A DNA stretch of 64,000 nucleotides from Anaspis maculata (GCA_949128115.1 OX421964.1:14780892-14844891), one strand, 5' to 3'; shown: positions 45,994 to 57,400, counted from the stretch's first letter. Numbers and translations: made by a program. Notes: a model not told the origin generated them from the sequence alone.

Positions 45994-46360
45994 TCGCCTA
46001 CTATTGGCCCCAGAGGGTTTCAGTTGAAGGAGAGGGCCCTGACCAAAACTTCCACGCGACCACGCCACGTGTTCGCGGAAACAAGATGAAATAAAATCTT
46101 TTTCTCCGTCGTATCGACTCTCGCTTCTACACTTGTCATGACGCAGTGTTTATACAGTGAGCATCAATAGTTGGACTTCGGCGGCCAGATATTCCATCAT
46201 GGTGGCGGCCAAGTACACCGGAACTCCGGCCGGCACCGACCCGACAACCGTTCACCGACATCCGCCGATCCGACAACCGATGCGCCGCTCACTGGATCTA
46301 AACTGATCCTATTGGCTGTCCGTCTTCCGCAGCGCCACTCCCACTCCACGAGTGAACCGC
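45994..46360. other. GC-richer region upstream of a small ORF
   Basis: Contains GCGGCCAGATATTC and CGACCCGACAACCG repeats. It may include the promoter of the ORF at 46,602. No separate gene. Confidence 0.35.
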
Positions 46361-46367
46361 CGCGCCG

Positions 46368-46376
46368 TGTCTATAA
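46368..46376 (+). promoter_or_regulatory. TATA box of the 46.6-kb ORF
   Basis: TCTATAAAG in a GC-rich context, about 230 bp before the ATG. Confidence 0.45.
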
Positions 46377-46601
46377 AGGTGACTGGCGAATTTCGAAATC
46401 GGCATTCTGCTGTGAGAGGCCGTAGCGATAGCAACACGTTCTTTAAAAAAGAATTCCAGAGCTCCAGACTTCAAAAGTGCACCACCGCAATAACAACTTC
46501 AAGTCCGACACCAGCCCGCCGCCCGCCTAAAGGAAAGCCAAGCCAATATATCGCCGGCGAGAGAAGGTACTGCCGCCAGCCAAGCCACGCCACCGTCTAC
46601 C

Positions 46602-47015
46602 ATGGAGAACAATGGACCCCGGACCGGCGACAACAGCGTCGAGAACTTGGACATGATAAAGACGTGGATCGAGCTCCTTGCAATCTTCGTAAACGTGCTG
46701 CAAGAGAAAGAGACACTGAAAGAAGACCTCAGGCGGGCTAACCTTAAAATCGCAGAACTAACACAACACCCACCAACCACAAAAAGTGAACCATCATCAT
46801 CCACGGAAACCACCACAACACAACCCGGTCCTCCATTACCGCAGAACATTAAAGACCTGATTAGCCAAAAAGAGAGAGCGAAAAGACGAGCCGAAAAAAC
46901 CCAAGCCCCCCAAGACAAACAGACATTCAAACGACTGAAGAACCGAGTACGAGATAAACTAAGACGACACCGAAAGGCACTTGGCAAAAACAAAACAAGT
47001 CACAAACAACGTTGA
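46602..47015 (+). CDS. 137-residue retroelement-like ORF (coiled coil plus basic tail)
   Basis: The ATG sits in a good Kozak context (ACCATGG). Residues ~18-50 (DMIKTWIELLAIFVNVLQEK and RRANLKIAEL) look like an amphipathic or coiled-coil helix. A Pro/Ser/Thr linker follows, and then a basic stretch NIKDLISQKERAKRRAEKTQ and FKRLKNRVRDKLRRHRKA. The basic block resembles the segment between endonuclease and reverse transcriptase in jockey-type LINEs (I--Li--Kr-arr-w-----p--k---nrl---vr). It could therefore be a deletion derivative of a LINE expressed from its own promoter, or a small protein derived from one. The frame is intact and GC-rich relative to its flanks. Confidence 0.55.
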   Translation: MENNGPRTGDNSVENLDMIKTWIELLAIFVNVLQEKETLKEDLRRANLKIAELTQHPPTTKSEPSSSTETTTTQPGPPLPQNIKDLISQKERAKRRAEKTQAPQDKQTFKRLKNRVRDKLRRHRKALGKNKTSHKQR

Positions 47016-47308
47016 TCACACCCGCACTGGGCCATCGAATACAACACCGCGGTTCAAGGACATCCAACTGGCGAGGGTGGCGAGACGCATCCGTTGCGAA
47101 CGTGCCTAGGCTCTCGGGTCTTTAGACGACAATCGGCACGCGAGAAGTTAAGAAAAAAATCATCCTCGAACAAAAATCGGTTCTTTTCAGAGCCACAAAA
47201 TGATTTCAACAAAGAATATGGTTGGCTCCGAAGAGATACTTTTTTTTTACAGGACTTTTGCATTTCAATTGTGTTTGTGAACACATTATACCAATAATGG
47301 TGGCCTTA
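47016..47308. other. no gene recognised
   Basis: Likely 3' untranslated sequence of the preceding ORF, followed by spacer. Confidence 0.3.
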
Positions 47309-47445
47309 CATTGAGCATCAAATGCTGCAGCTTTTTTAGATGCAGAGTTCTGATTGGACCTGACGCTTGCAATTGCTGTGAACAACCAATATGAGACCAA
47401 CGAGAGCTCGGCAGCTAAAAAAGCTGCAGCATTTGATGCTCAATG
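47309..47445. mobile_element. MITE with perfect 31-bp TIRs
   Basis: CATTGAGCATCAAATGCTGC... (47309-47339) is exactly mirrored at 47415-47445. The core is 75 bp. Perfect ends suggest a fairly recent insertion. Confidence 0.88.
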
Positions 47446-47523
47446 CTAATATGACTTTAATGAATCATTTCTATTGATTATCGGCGATCCACGACAAAAA
47501 AAAACTATTAAATCTGTTGTGGG

Positions 47524-47860
47524 CGCAGTGGCGGACTAAGGGGAGATCGGTGGGGGCGGTCCGCCCGGGCCTCGGGGCCTCAGTCATCGGATGGGGCCCC
47601 CAATTCCTTTTGTTTGTAGAAAATACTGACAAAAACTGGGATAAAATCCAAAAATTTGATTTTTTTTCTCTCAGGGGTCATTTTTTTCGCATGTTATTTA
47701 GGTGAGTAACATTGTTTTTTTTTTTCATTTAAAAGTTACCTTGGCAGTGTGTCTGTATCACGGAACCTCTCAGAATTATTTTTACTTTGGGCTTTAGGGG
47801 CCCCGGCCCAGGATATTAGAGTGCCAGGGGCCTCAAGCCTGTGAAATTTTCTATTTTATT
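47524..47860 (+). mobile_element. possible hAT-type left end
   Basis: CAGTGGCGGACTAAG followed by a GGCCC/GGGGC-rich subterminal stretch resembles hAT ends, such as the one at 53,186. No right end with an 8-bp duplication was found, though a GGGCCCCTGGCCGACTG word near 48,353 is a candidate. Confidence 0.35.
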
Positions 47861-48500
47861 GTTTTTTTTTTCAAAAGAGGGAACGACAAAACGACATAAT
47901 TGTCTTGTTTGTGCGCCGCAAGTATTAGAAATTCATATTGTTAATAATTTTGTACATACGTGTAGGTTTTAGCATTGAGTTCGCATTGAGTCAACATTCC
48001 AAATCCGATTCAACATCCAAAGCTGGAACCAAAAACTTCTTGTAGGTACTGGGTACTGGTGGTCAGTGGCATAGCCAAGGGGGACGAAGGTGGGCGAATG
48101 ACCCTACTCCCCTACCTCCCAAGCGCCCACGGCACTTCATCCCACATTAAACCAATACAAAAAAAGTTTTTGGCGGAAATTTTCGAGAAGCCCAAGATTT
48201 TTATGAAAAGAAGTTTGTTTATCAAGTAATTTTGGTAAAAACGTCGAAAACCAAAATCGTAAAACGCTTGAAATATACTGATAATTATCAGCATTATTAT
48301 TATTATGCAAAAAAAAAATCTTCTGTGGCGCTGCCTCTACGTTTCAAGAATAGGGCCCCTGGCCGACTGATATGAAAAGGTTTGGATAGCGAGGCAAATC
48401 TTTGAATATCATATCACTGATCTACGGTTTTAGTCTTAGTTTTATTAGTCAAGTTTCAAGTTATTATTTTGGTTTCTTGGGCTTTGGCTCAATATACCAA
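47861..48500. other. no gene recognised
   Basis: AT-rich; contains a second hAT-like word, CAGTGGCATAGCCAAGGGGG, at 48,066. Confidence 0.35.
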
Positions 48501-48505
48501 TATAC

Positions 48506-48676
48506 CGTAAATCTGCAAAGCCGCATCCAAACACCTGCAAATGTTCGTAACCAACACAACGAGAATCAGAACAATGAGAAACCTGAACTGGTTTGTCTGT
48601 CACTCATTGTTCTGATTTTGGTAGCGCTGGTTACGATTATTTCCAGGTGTTTTGATGCGGCTTTGCAGATTTACGC
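48506..48676. mobile_element. MITE, about 170 bp
   Basis: CGTAAATCTGCAAAGCCGCA through CACCTG is mirrored by CAGGTGTTTTGATGCGGCTT through TTTACG. The inner words AGAATCAGAACAATGAG and CTCATTGTTCTGATTTTGG also pair. Confidence 0.85.
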
Positions 48677-48807
48677 GCACTCTGAAAAAATCCAGTTTTC
48701 TCAAAAAAAAACTTTTTTTTTTGAGAAAATGGCCGTGCTATCTTGTGATTTAGATCGGTTCAGAAATGACTCGAACTTTTCGCACTCCAGATCTCTTGAG
48801 AGAAAGT

Positions 48808-50757
48808 ATGTATAAAGTTACCGAAATGCTTTGGTGCCATTTTCAAAATGGCAGCGTACCGATTTAGCGGCCTCCTGGATTTTGATAATATGTGTTCAAT
48901 AAGGCAAAAATTCCAACTCGGTAACCAAAAGAGTTGGAGTCATGAAAGTCACAAGGTAGAGTTACAATTCAATGCTTGCTAAGAAAAAACAAACCGCGTC
49001 TCCATATCTTGAGCCGTTCCTGAAAAATCGTGAAATTAGTATTCAGTTGCATAAGAATTGACATTTTTTAATTAATCAGTGATTTGTGAAGATATTCGAG
49101 TGAAACTCGGTACCCCATGAACTATCATGGGGCGTGAACTATCACGCCGGATAGCGACATGAATTTCTAAGTCATTTCATCACGCGACAGACTCGGTCAA
49201 ATCGGTAGTTTTTGTGATGGCAAACAAGGAAAATAACTTCTGTCACTCATGCGTCGGTCGCTTCAGAAGTACAGGGTGTCAAACATGTCAAAAAAGAAAC
49301 TCACTTAAGTCAGTTTTTCACGAGACAGAAATGGTTAACTCGATAGTTTTTGTGATGGAAAACTAGGGATGTCCAAATGTAGTCGGTGAATCGATTAGTG
49401 CTAATCGAATCGAATCGTAACCAATAGTTTGATCCGATTAAAAAATCGTATGAAATGAATCGATTCATCGAAAAGAACCGATCTTATTGCATTCAGTTCG
49501 GCGGGGCATCTTATTTAGATTTGTGGTGTAATTAGATGACGCCCTGGCAAAAAAATTCCAGAATAATAATAATGTTGACAATATTAAATGATTTTTCATC
49601 AATTGTCGACACAAATCACCAAAAAATTGAACGGCTTTTCGGCACACGAGTGTTGTCGCATGCGTAATAATCGAAACAATAATCACATTAGTTTGAATCT
49701 ATTCACTAAATAATCGTATACAGTTGAATCGATTCAACTTTTCAGATGCATCGTTTTCATTGAATCGATTCAAGTATGAATCGAATCGAAGTTGGACATC
49801 CCTATGGCAAACAAGGAAAACAACTTTTGTCACTCATGCGTCGGTTGCTTCAGATGTTACAGGGTGTCAAACATGTCAAAATGATATAAGTTGACCTAAG
49901 TCATTTCATCACAAGACAGAAATGGTTAACTCGATAGTTTTTGTGATGGCAAACAAGAAAAACCACTTCTGTCACTCATGCGTCGGTTGATTCAGAAGTT
50001 ACAGGGTGTCAAACATAAACATGTCAAAAAAACTTACCCGAGTCATTTCATCACGAGACAAACCGTTGAATCCAAAGGGTCGGGAAACCCCAGCGTTCAG
50101 GTAGTACCGCAGGTACCTATGGCGTGGTCAGTATAACTGGTATTTAAGTGATATTTAAGTTATGTTTAACTTGAAATTGATAAGTTTGTTGGAATACAAA
50201 ACAACGGTACAAAAAGAGTAGGCTGGTGCCATAGTAAATTATTGAAAAGTCCGTGTGTCTCGTGATGATTTGGGTAAGTTTTTTTTTTCGACATGTTTGA
50301 CACCCTGTAACTTCTGAAGCAACCGACGCATGAGCGATAGAAATCGTTTTTCTTGTTTGCCATCACAAAAACTATCAATTTAACCGTTTCTGTCTCGTGA
50401 TGAAATGACTTAGGTAAGGTTTTTTTTTGACATGTTTGACACCCTGTAACTTCTGAAGCAACCGACCGACGCATGAGTGACAGAAGTTGTTATTTTTGTT
50501 TCCCATCACAAAAACTATCGATTTGACCGAGTCTGTCGCGTGATGAAATGACTAAGGTAAAATGTCGCTATCCGGCGTACTATGAGGAGTGAGGTCAAGA
50601 ATGGAATGCCGTGTGTTACCATCGTCCCCGCATCAACTATCTAGGAAAAACCGGACTATACGGTGTGAATGCATCTTATAAAAATCCAGGTGGCCGCCAA
50701 ATCGCTACGCTGTCATTTTGAAAGTGGCACAAAAGCATTTCAGTAACTTCATACATA
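48808..50757. mobile_element. foldback element with tandem-repeat arms, 1.95 kb
   Basis: ATGCTTTGGTGCCATTTTCA near 48,820 is mirrored by TCATTTTGAAAGTGGCACAA and AAGCATTTC near 50,740. An inner pair CGCCGGATAGCGACAT / ATGTCGCTATCCGGCG lies at 49,145 and 50,577. Between them the left side has three direct ~135-bp units (near 49,171, 49,310 and 49,900; GTCATTTCATCACGAGACAG ... ACAGGGTGTCAAACATGTCA) and the right side has two inverted units (50,258 and 50,391). One left unit is interrupted by a hAT element. Confidence 0.82.
49364..49804. mobile_element. hAT-type element, 441 bp, inserted in a foldback repeat unit
   Basis: TAGGGATGTCCAA is mirrored by TTGGACATCCCTA. The flanks are TGGAAAAC (49356-49363) and TGGCAAAC (49805-49812), and neighbouring uninterrupted units read TGGCAAAC, so an 8-bp target was duplicated and one copy later mutated. 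The interior is rich in AATCGATT palindromes. No transposase. Confidence 0.82.
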
Positions 50758-51585
50758 TGACAATGATGAAAAAATATTTGCCAGGCGTGCCTCTCACGGG
50801 GAAGCACACAGCACCTGAGGCAATAGGGATCGTGAGAATCACTGATTTTTTTAGTTTTTTTTCACTTTTTGGGAAAACTATTTGGCACACATGCAAATTT
50901 TGGACAATAGCAAATAGAGAAAGAGAACATCAATCCATACCTGATCAAAGGAAAAATCATTCAAATCGGTGTGAGACGATCGAAAATAGGCGTAAGTTGA
51001 GTGTGAATCCATGTTACCAAAATCAGATAGTCGCTATTTTGGAGCATTTTGAAATTGGTACCAGAGCATTCCGGTGTCTTCAAAGGCCAGAGAAGTAGTA
51101 ACTAAAAAATCACACGTATACCTACTTCCTGATAAAACACGGCACTTTACTTCTTAATTTTGAAAAAAATTTCGTGAATATTGCTCTTTTTACCCTACTG
51201 TATCACTTGTAGCCATTATTTTTCCGGCAAGCTGAGTTTTTAGTGAACTTCATTCATTGTAGATGCTGTTAGGATCAATACAACTTGAATTAGGTTAAGA
51301 AACAGTCGAGAAACCTATAGGACTAAAAGTCATCATAATTTCCAGTTTTTTTCTTTCAATTCCGGTCGAACAGATTGATTACTGATTTAAATGATAACCG
51401 ATGACAGCAGCGGATGGAGAATATGAATTCACGTATTTCTAAAGTTTCCAAATCGGGTAAAAATTAAGCAAGTTTTGTCCGAATAAATGTCACCGGAAAC
51501 AAATGCCCGCCATTTTGAAAGTGACACCAAAACATTTCGGTATCTCCACATATAGGACTATCAAAAATGAAAGGTCTCTTGCCCC
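50758..51585. other. no gene recognised
   Basis: The 126-codon frame at 50,718-51,098 has no motif and overlaps the foldback end. A GCCATTTTGAAAGTGACACC word near 51,513 recalls the foldback end at 48,830. Confidence 0.35.
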
Positions 51586-53047
51586 TTCATGAGTGACCTT
51601 CATAGGTTAATGGGAGATAGAGGACTTCGAGGCGAGTCAGGATCTGCAGAAGAAATTTTGTTTTCTCCATTCGTTACGAATAAGATACAGGGTGTTTTGC
51701 TTGTCCCGTACGAAACTTTGATAAGCGATATTTCTGAAACGGCTTAGAGATCTTTTGTTGAAATTCATCAGTAATATTTCTCTGCTGGAACTTCACCAAA
51801 AGCCATACCGGGTAAGTCAAAATCTGACGCCTGAATCTGAAGTCAGAAACAGACGAATCTAGTTTACCTTTTCTCCTGACGCATGTGCGAAGTGTGAAGG
51901 GCTTGCCATTGGTACACTCCGGTCACGTGATAGAATTCGTGCAAATTCCGAAAATTAACACAGTAAAATTGAGTGAATACTAATTTTCGCTATAGATTCG
52001 TGGGTTTTAGTTCACTAAAAAGTATAATTGAAAAATAGGATGTGTTTTTAGTGATTACTGTACAATGGAAATCGGCGAAAATAGTAGTGGATCCAATAAA
52101 CATTGCTGTTATTGGAACTGCAGAAGTGATAACCGCTACAATGAGCAAAACTTGTTTAATTTTGAAAGATTTCCAAAAACATGCCTTAAATACCGTGAAG
52201 GTGATATCCCCAAACGTCAATTTCGAGGTCATTTAAAGAACTGTGTGCGATGCAACAAGTCAGAAAAATGGATTAGGTTATGTAAACCTTTTGGTGGTGA
52301 CACTGGTCGACTACAAAGTATCGCAGACATTACAAAAGACACATATTTATGTTCCCTGCCCTTTATTCACTCCAGTGGTGGGCCCTTACAAGAGTTTCCG
52401 GACCCAGTACAAGCCACTGTTGATACTGATGGTAGCACCGCTGTTGCGCTGTTGTCACGTGATAGCCGCTCGCCCGCTTCATCGATGTTGTTTTCGGTGT
52501 TTTCACACTTTTCATTTCTAAAATACTGACTTTTAGAGGAAAAAAATCGTTTCATATATAACGTTAGTATTTGAAAATTTTATTTAATTTCATGCTCCAT
52601 AAATTTAGTACACGTAGAACAATTTCTTGTATGAAAAACTACCGATTTGGCCAATATCCCATGTAAAAATAAAAACTTGCACGAATCGTTTGAATTGCCG
52701 CCTTTTCAGCAAACTTGCTGCTGCGCACTTTCGACCACTCCATATACTAGATTCCCCTATTGTACCTTTTGATCCAATACCAAAGGGGCACATTTTTTCT
52801 AGCCCGGCCCTGGATTTTTGGCTTATCCGGTATGGCTTCTGGTTCTGGATAAGTTTCAACAGAAAAATATTACTGGTAAATTTCAACAAAATATCTCCAG
52901 CCGTTTCAGAAATATCGCTTTCAACGTTTTATACAAAACACACAAAACACCCTGTATCTTCCTAACTAATGGAGAAAACAAAATTTATTCTGTGGATCCT
53001 GACTCGCCTCGAAGTCAGCTACATTAGCTTATGTAGTCACTCATGAA
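51586..53047. mobile_element. TIR element carrying a THAP-domain gene
   Basis: TTCATGAGTGAC at 51586 is mirrored at 53047. Inverted pairing continues imperfectly for about 250 bp: GACTTCGAGGCGAGTCAGGA with TCCTGACTCGCCTCGAAGTC, AATTTTGTTTTCTCCATT with AATGGAGAAAACAAAATT, and GATACAGGGTGTTTTG with CAAAACACCCTGTATC. The 1.46-kb element encloses a THAP ORF but no DDE transposase, so it is probably an internal-deletion derivative. Confidence 0.78.
52065..52529 (+). CDS. THAP-like zinc-finger protein, 154 residues
   Basis: The ATG frame is intact. CCYWNCRSDNRY supplies the first Cys pair, FERFPK is the usual F-FP block, EKWIRLC holds the conserved Trp, and DITKDTYLCSLPF followed by GGPLQEFPDP corresponds to the C-x2-H-F end as found in transposon-encoded THAP variants. 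The expected His of C-x2-H is Pro in this copy (CSLPF), so zinc binding is likely impaired. After the domain only about 45 low-information residues follow before the stop. It sits inside a TIR element and probably represents the DNA-binding N-terminus of a former transposase. Confidence 0.65.
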   Translation: MEIGENSSGSNKHCCYWNCRSDNRYNEQNLFNFERFPKTCLKYREGDIPKRQFRGHLKNCVRCNKSEKWIRLCKPFGGDTGRLQSIADITKDTYLCSLPFIHSSGGPLQEFPDPVQATVDTDGSTAVALLSRDSRSPASSMLFSVFSHFSFLKY

Positions 53048-53185
53048 TCACCCTGTATAGACCTTGCCGGTGAGCGGGCGAAGTCTGGTCAGTTGTTACC
53101 TCAATAACGATAATTGACAATTGTGTTCTTTTGAATCGTTTTCCGTCTGAAAATACTCAACTGGATAACGCGATTTTGTCGTCTA
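53048..53185. other. short spacer
   Basis: Nothing recognised. Confidence 0.4.
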
Positions 53186-53677
53186 CAGTGCCGGATTAAC
53201 GCCTAGGCCACCGAGGCCCGGGCCTAGGGCGGCAAAATTTTGGGGGCGGCAAAATCGAAGCAATTTTTTTCCAATATAAAATTCCATTGTGACATTCTGC
53301 ATTGCCATGTACTGTATGATCAAAAATTTTCCACCTCTATAGGCAGACTGTGGCCTGGCCGGAATCAGCCTCGTTTGCCTGCCAATGACCAGACCACAGC
53401 CTGCCTAGAGGAGGAAAGTTTTTGATCATACGGTACTTATTGATTGTTGATTTAGTATTTTCTTTTGTTTCCTATTTCAGTCAGTTTCAATCAGTTTCTT
53501 ATCTAAAATCTTGGTCTTTGTGATACATTTGTGCAATTATTCGGATAATAAAAGTTTTCGTTAAAAAAGGAGCTCGCTGTGACCGGTAAACATGTGTTGG
53601 TATAACTTGCTCATATCATTATGAAGGGGGGGACTTGCGGCAGGCCTAGGTGCAGCAAATACGTTGATCCGGCATTG
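53186..53677. mobile_element. hAT-type element, 492 bp, with nested MITE
   Basis: CAGTGCCGGATTAACG at 53186 is mirrored (two mismatches) by CGTTGATCCGGCATTG ending 53677. The flanks are an exact 8-bp duplication, GTCGTCTA (53178-53185, 53678-53685). GCCTAGG/GGCCTAGG words lie subterminally. No transposase. Confidence 0.88.
53309..53436. mobile_element. MITE, 128 bp, copy 1 of a family
   Basis: GTACTGTATGATCAAAAA and GGCAGACTGTGGCCTGG are mirrored by CCAGACCACAGCCTGCC and TTTTTGATCATACGGTAC. A related copy in opposite orientation lies at 63,234-63,350. Confidence 0.85.
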
Positions 53678-53792
53678 GTCGTCTATTTTGTACGAACATC
53701 GGTATCTGGAAAGGTACGACCAAAACAAAATTGTTTTCTTATTTTCACCCAAACTCAAATACCCAGCTGCTGATAATTGTGCAGTTATCAAT

Positions 53793-54040
53793 TGTCGTGC
53801 CCTGTATTGCCGACACTATCAATTCCACCTACGGCCAACAGAGGGCGCACTCGGCGGTCGACTACCCCACTACCCTAAGGGTAGCTGAACACACGAACCG
53901 GAACATCCGGTCTCTTTTCCATCAACCGTCCAGCCGAGCGGACGCATCCAAAAACTATACCATTTACTACTTGTGTAACCAAAAACCAAAATAAAATACA
54001 GTCCACTAACCAACGCATAGTCACTTACGAGTACTAAACA
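53793..54040 (+). repeat. 5' LTR of the BEL/Pao element, 248 bp
   Basis: It starts TGTCGTGCCC and ends GTACTAAACA (TG...CA). By eye I see no difference from the 3' LTR over 248 bp. AATAAAATAC near 53,990 is a likely polyadenylation signal. The flank TCAAT (53788-53792) matches the one after the 3' LTR. Confidence 0.95.
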
Positions 54041-54058
54041 TGGTCAGCATCGAGCCGA
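54041..54058 (+). promoter_or_regulatory. candidate primer-binding site
   Basis: TGGTCAGCATCGAGCCGA begins directly after the LTR with the TGG expected to pair with a tRNA CCA end. I cannot assign the tRNA from memory. Confidence 0.55.
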
Positions 54059-54415
54059 ATCCAAGGACAACAGCGTATCCAAAGTCTGAGTAAGTGAGTG
54101 GCCATCTTTTCCTATTTCTGGTATTTTCCTACCCATCGCCAAAGGTTTAAGTCATATAGTGCTTGAAACCATTGCATTTCCATCTTGTGTAGCAAATAAT
54201 CCGAGTATTTTTTTGCTAACGTGTCCGAGTACACATTTCCAAATTTTGCTTCAACCACGTGTCCGAGTACACCACCTGCGTCAAGCCACTGCGGCCACGC
54301 GCCATTTTGTTTCGTGTTATAATTGTCATATTCTGCAATTTGAGCGAAATTGTCCAGGATTAAACCGCCAATTTATTATTAGTTATTTTTTTGTGATTTT
54401 TTGTATACATCCAAT

Positions 54416-57400
54416 ATGTCTGAAACTTTGTTAGACCTTGTGACAAAAAGGGCCACCATCAAGGGTAAACTAACTAGGGGAGAGACGAGCATACTTGCCG
54501 CGGCGGTAGACGGAAACGCCGAATCGCTCATTCTAGTATCGCGCTTTTTGAAAAAAATCGAACCAACATACGACGAATTTGATACAATACAAGCATCAAT
54601 CGAGCAGTTGGATACTAAAAATGATCATGAAAAGGAGCGCGCCAGTTTCGAGGCCATTTATTATCGCGTCACGGCGGCTTGCGAACACTTCGTAAACCGA
54701 AATACGGAGAAGGACCCCCCGCTGATTCCTGACCAAAAATTTTCCAACAACAACAATTGTCGAATTAAGTTGCCAACTTTGAGTATTCCCAATTTTTCGG
54801 GTAACTACACAGATTGGCTACCATTCCGCGACACATTCCAGTCGTTAATCCATGATAATGACGACATTTCGGACGTGGAAAAGCTTCAATATCTAAAATC
54901 ATGTCTCTCTGGTGAGGCCGCGGATACTATAAGAACGCTTTCCATTACGAATAGTAATTATCCAATTGCATGGGACACCATAACCAAGCAATTTGGCAAC
55001 ACCCGCCTCATTATCCGAAGCCACATCAATGCATTGATTGATATGAAACCCATCGGTAAGGGTACTGCAAGCTCGCTGCGAGAGCTTCAGAACCACGTAA
55101 AAACAAACCTCGAGGTGCTAAAGGCTTTGAATCTGCCCACCGATCATTGGGACGCTTTGGTCATTCACCTAATTCTCCCAAAACTCGATTTTGCCACGCG
55201 CCGTGAGTGGGAAATTGAAAATGAACATGACATTCCGGTTATGGCAGAGATGTTAGAGTTTCTGAGATCACGCGCGCAAACCCTAGAGTCGTTAGAGTGT
55301 GCGCGACCCGCGAGCAAGCCCGATTACGCGCAGGCGCCACCGCGCAAATTCACGCATCAGCGCGTGGCATCGAATGTATGCAAAGCTAAGACTATGTCGC
55401 GGTCTTGTCCAGTCTGTAGTGAAGAGCACTTCATAAATCAATGTCCAACTTTCCTTCAGTTGATTCCGGCGGAACGAATAAAACGTGTCAAGGCCTTGAA
55501 TTTATGCGGTAATTGCCTGAAGGGTGGTCATTTTGCCAATTCGTGCACCGCGGGTGCCTGTCGAACATGCTTCAAACGCCATAACACCCTCTTGCATATA
55601 CCTACCACTCCCGCCAATAGCGCGAATACGAGCACAGGCATCGCGGCTGTACGAGCCGCACCTGAAGCTTCCGAAGATCCAAGCCTGGTACACACCAGCA
55701 CCAATGCTGGCCACGCGGATCAAATTCTTTTGTGCACAAGTATGGTCTCCGTAAAGGACGCCAATGGCCAAGACCATCAATTGCGAGCACTCATCGATAG
55801 CGGGTCTATGTCCAATTTTTTGTGCAAGAAAGCGCAGAGTAGACTGAATCTACCACTCACACCCACAAATGTGTCAGTCATTGGTATTGGTCAACGAGCG
55901 AACTCCATCGACCACCTTACCATTGCGCGACTCAAGTCAAATTGTTCCCATTTCACCGCGAGCGTGTCTTGTCTTGTTGTAGACTCCATAACGGGCAACC
56001 TTCCATCGCGAACTTTTGACCCGAAACCTTTAAAAATTCCCCGCGACGTAACTCTTGCGGACCCCTCCTTCAACCAGTCCAATCCAATTGAGATGTTAAT
56101 CGGCGCCGAACTCTTCTTCGAAATTCAAATGGGGAACACCCTTCATTTGGGCAAGGGCCTACCATGGCTGCAAGAAACCAAACTTGGTTGGTTGTTGGGC
56201 GGCCCCATTAGCTCGCGAGTCAATCCGCGTAACCACCAGCTTGTGTGTGGTCTCGCGACCTTGGAAGCTCAAGTGGAGCAATTTTGGAAAATCGAGGAAA
56301 ATTATGCCTCGCCCGAAAAACGACTTTCCGCCGAAGAAGCTGCTTGCGAAAAACATTTTTCCGAAACGACACGTCGCGATGGCTCAGGTAGGTTTGAAGT
56401 CGAACTTCCATTCCGCGGGAACGAGATTCAGGTCGGAAATTCGAAACCCATAGCTCTAAAACGACTGTTTTCTATGGAACGCCGCTTCAGGAAAGATTCC
56501 GAGTTAAGGTCTCAGTATTCCGCCTTTATGAAAGAGTATGAAGCGCTGGGTCACATGAGTTTGTTGCCAGAGGATCAACTCGATCAATCGGCATGCTATT
56601 ATTTACCGCATCATGCAGTATTTAAAGTATCCGAGACCGGTGCGAAAATTCGCATAGTCTTCGACGGGTCTTGCCGACCGAGCGGCGGACCCAGTTTAAA
56701 CGATAGCCTAATGACAGGTCCTATCATCCAGCAAGACTTGTTTTCGATACTAAATCGCTTCCGAATGCACCCTTTCGTTTTCAGTTTTGATGTCGTGAAG
56801 ATGTACCGGCAGATAAACGTCGCGCGCGCGCATCGTGCTTACCAGTTGATTGTTTGGCGCGAAAATGAATCGGAGCAAATCAAAACATACCAATTAAACA
56901 CGGTGACTTATGGTTTAGCCCCATCGTCTTTCTTGGCGGTGCGGTGCCTTAAGCAGCTAGCTATGGAAACTGAATCCAGATTTCCACTAGCAAGTACGAT
57001 TATCAGCCGTGACATGTACATGGACGACGCGCTCACAGGTAGTGACACGCTTGCTGGCGCAATTCGTCTAAAATCCGAGTTAACCTCCATTTTATCGGAA
57101 GCCGGTTTCCAGCTTTGCAAATGGGCTGCTAATCATGCGGACCTTTTACCTCCCAATAGTTCGGAAAACCGCTCCGTGCTTTTGAATTTCGACCCCGAAG
57201 GTAATTCCAAGACCTTGGGTCAAAGGTGGAATTGCGCCACAGATTCATTTCACTATGAATTTAAAGCCGAGCTGCCACCGAAGAAATTAACGAAGCGCGT
57301 CATGTTATCGCGGATTGCTCAATTGTACGACCCTCTGGGACTACTTGGCCCTGTCATTATTTCCGGAAAAATAATCGTACAGAAACTTTGGGCTGAGAAA

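Noticed and set aside
47524..48375. Possible complete hAT element between CAGTGGCGGACTAAG and GGGCCCCTGGCCGACTG
   Set aside because: The right end is a weak match and no 8-bp duplication was seen; only the left end was kept, at low confidence.
50718..51098. 126-codon plus-strand open frame
   Set aside because: It begins within a foldback end, has no motif, and includes low-complexity FF/SF runs.
54401..54415. Five extra codons before the first ATG of the BEL/Pao polyprotein
   Set aside because: The frame opens with TTG there; a eukaryotic start at the ATG at 54416 is far more likely.
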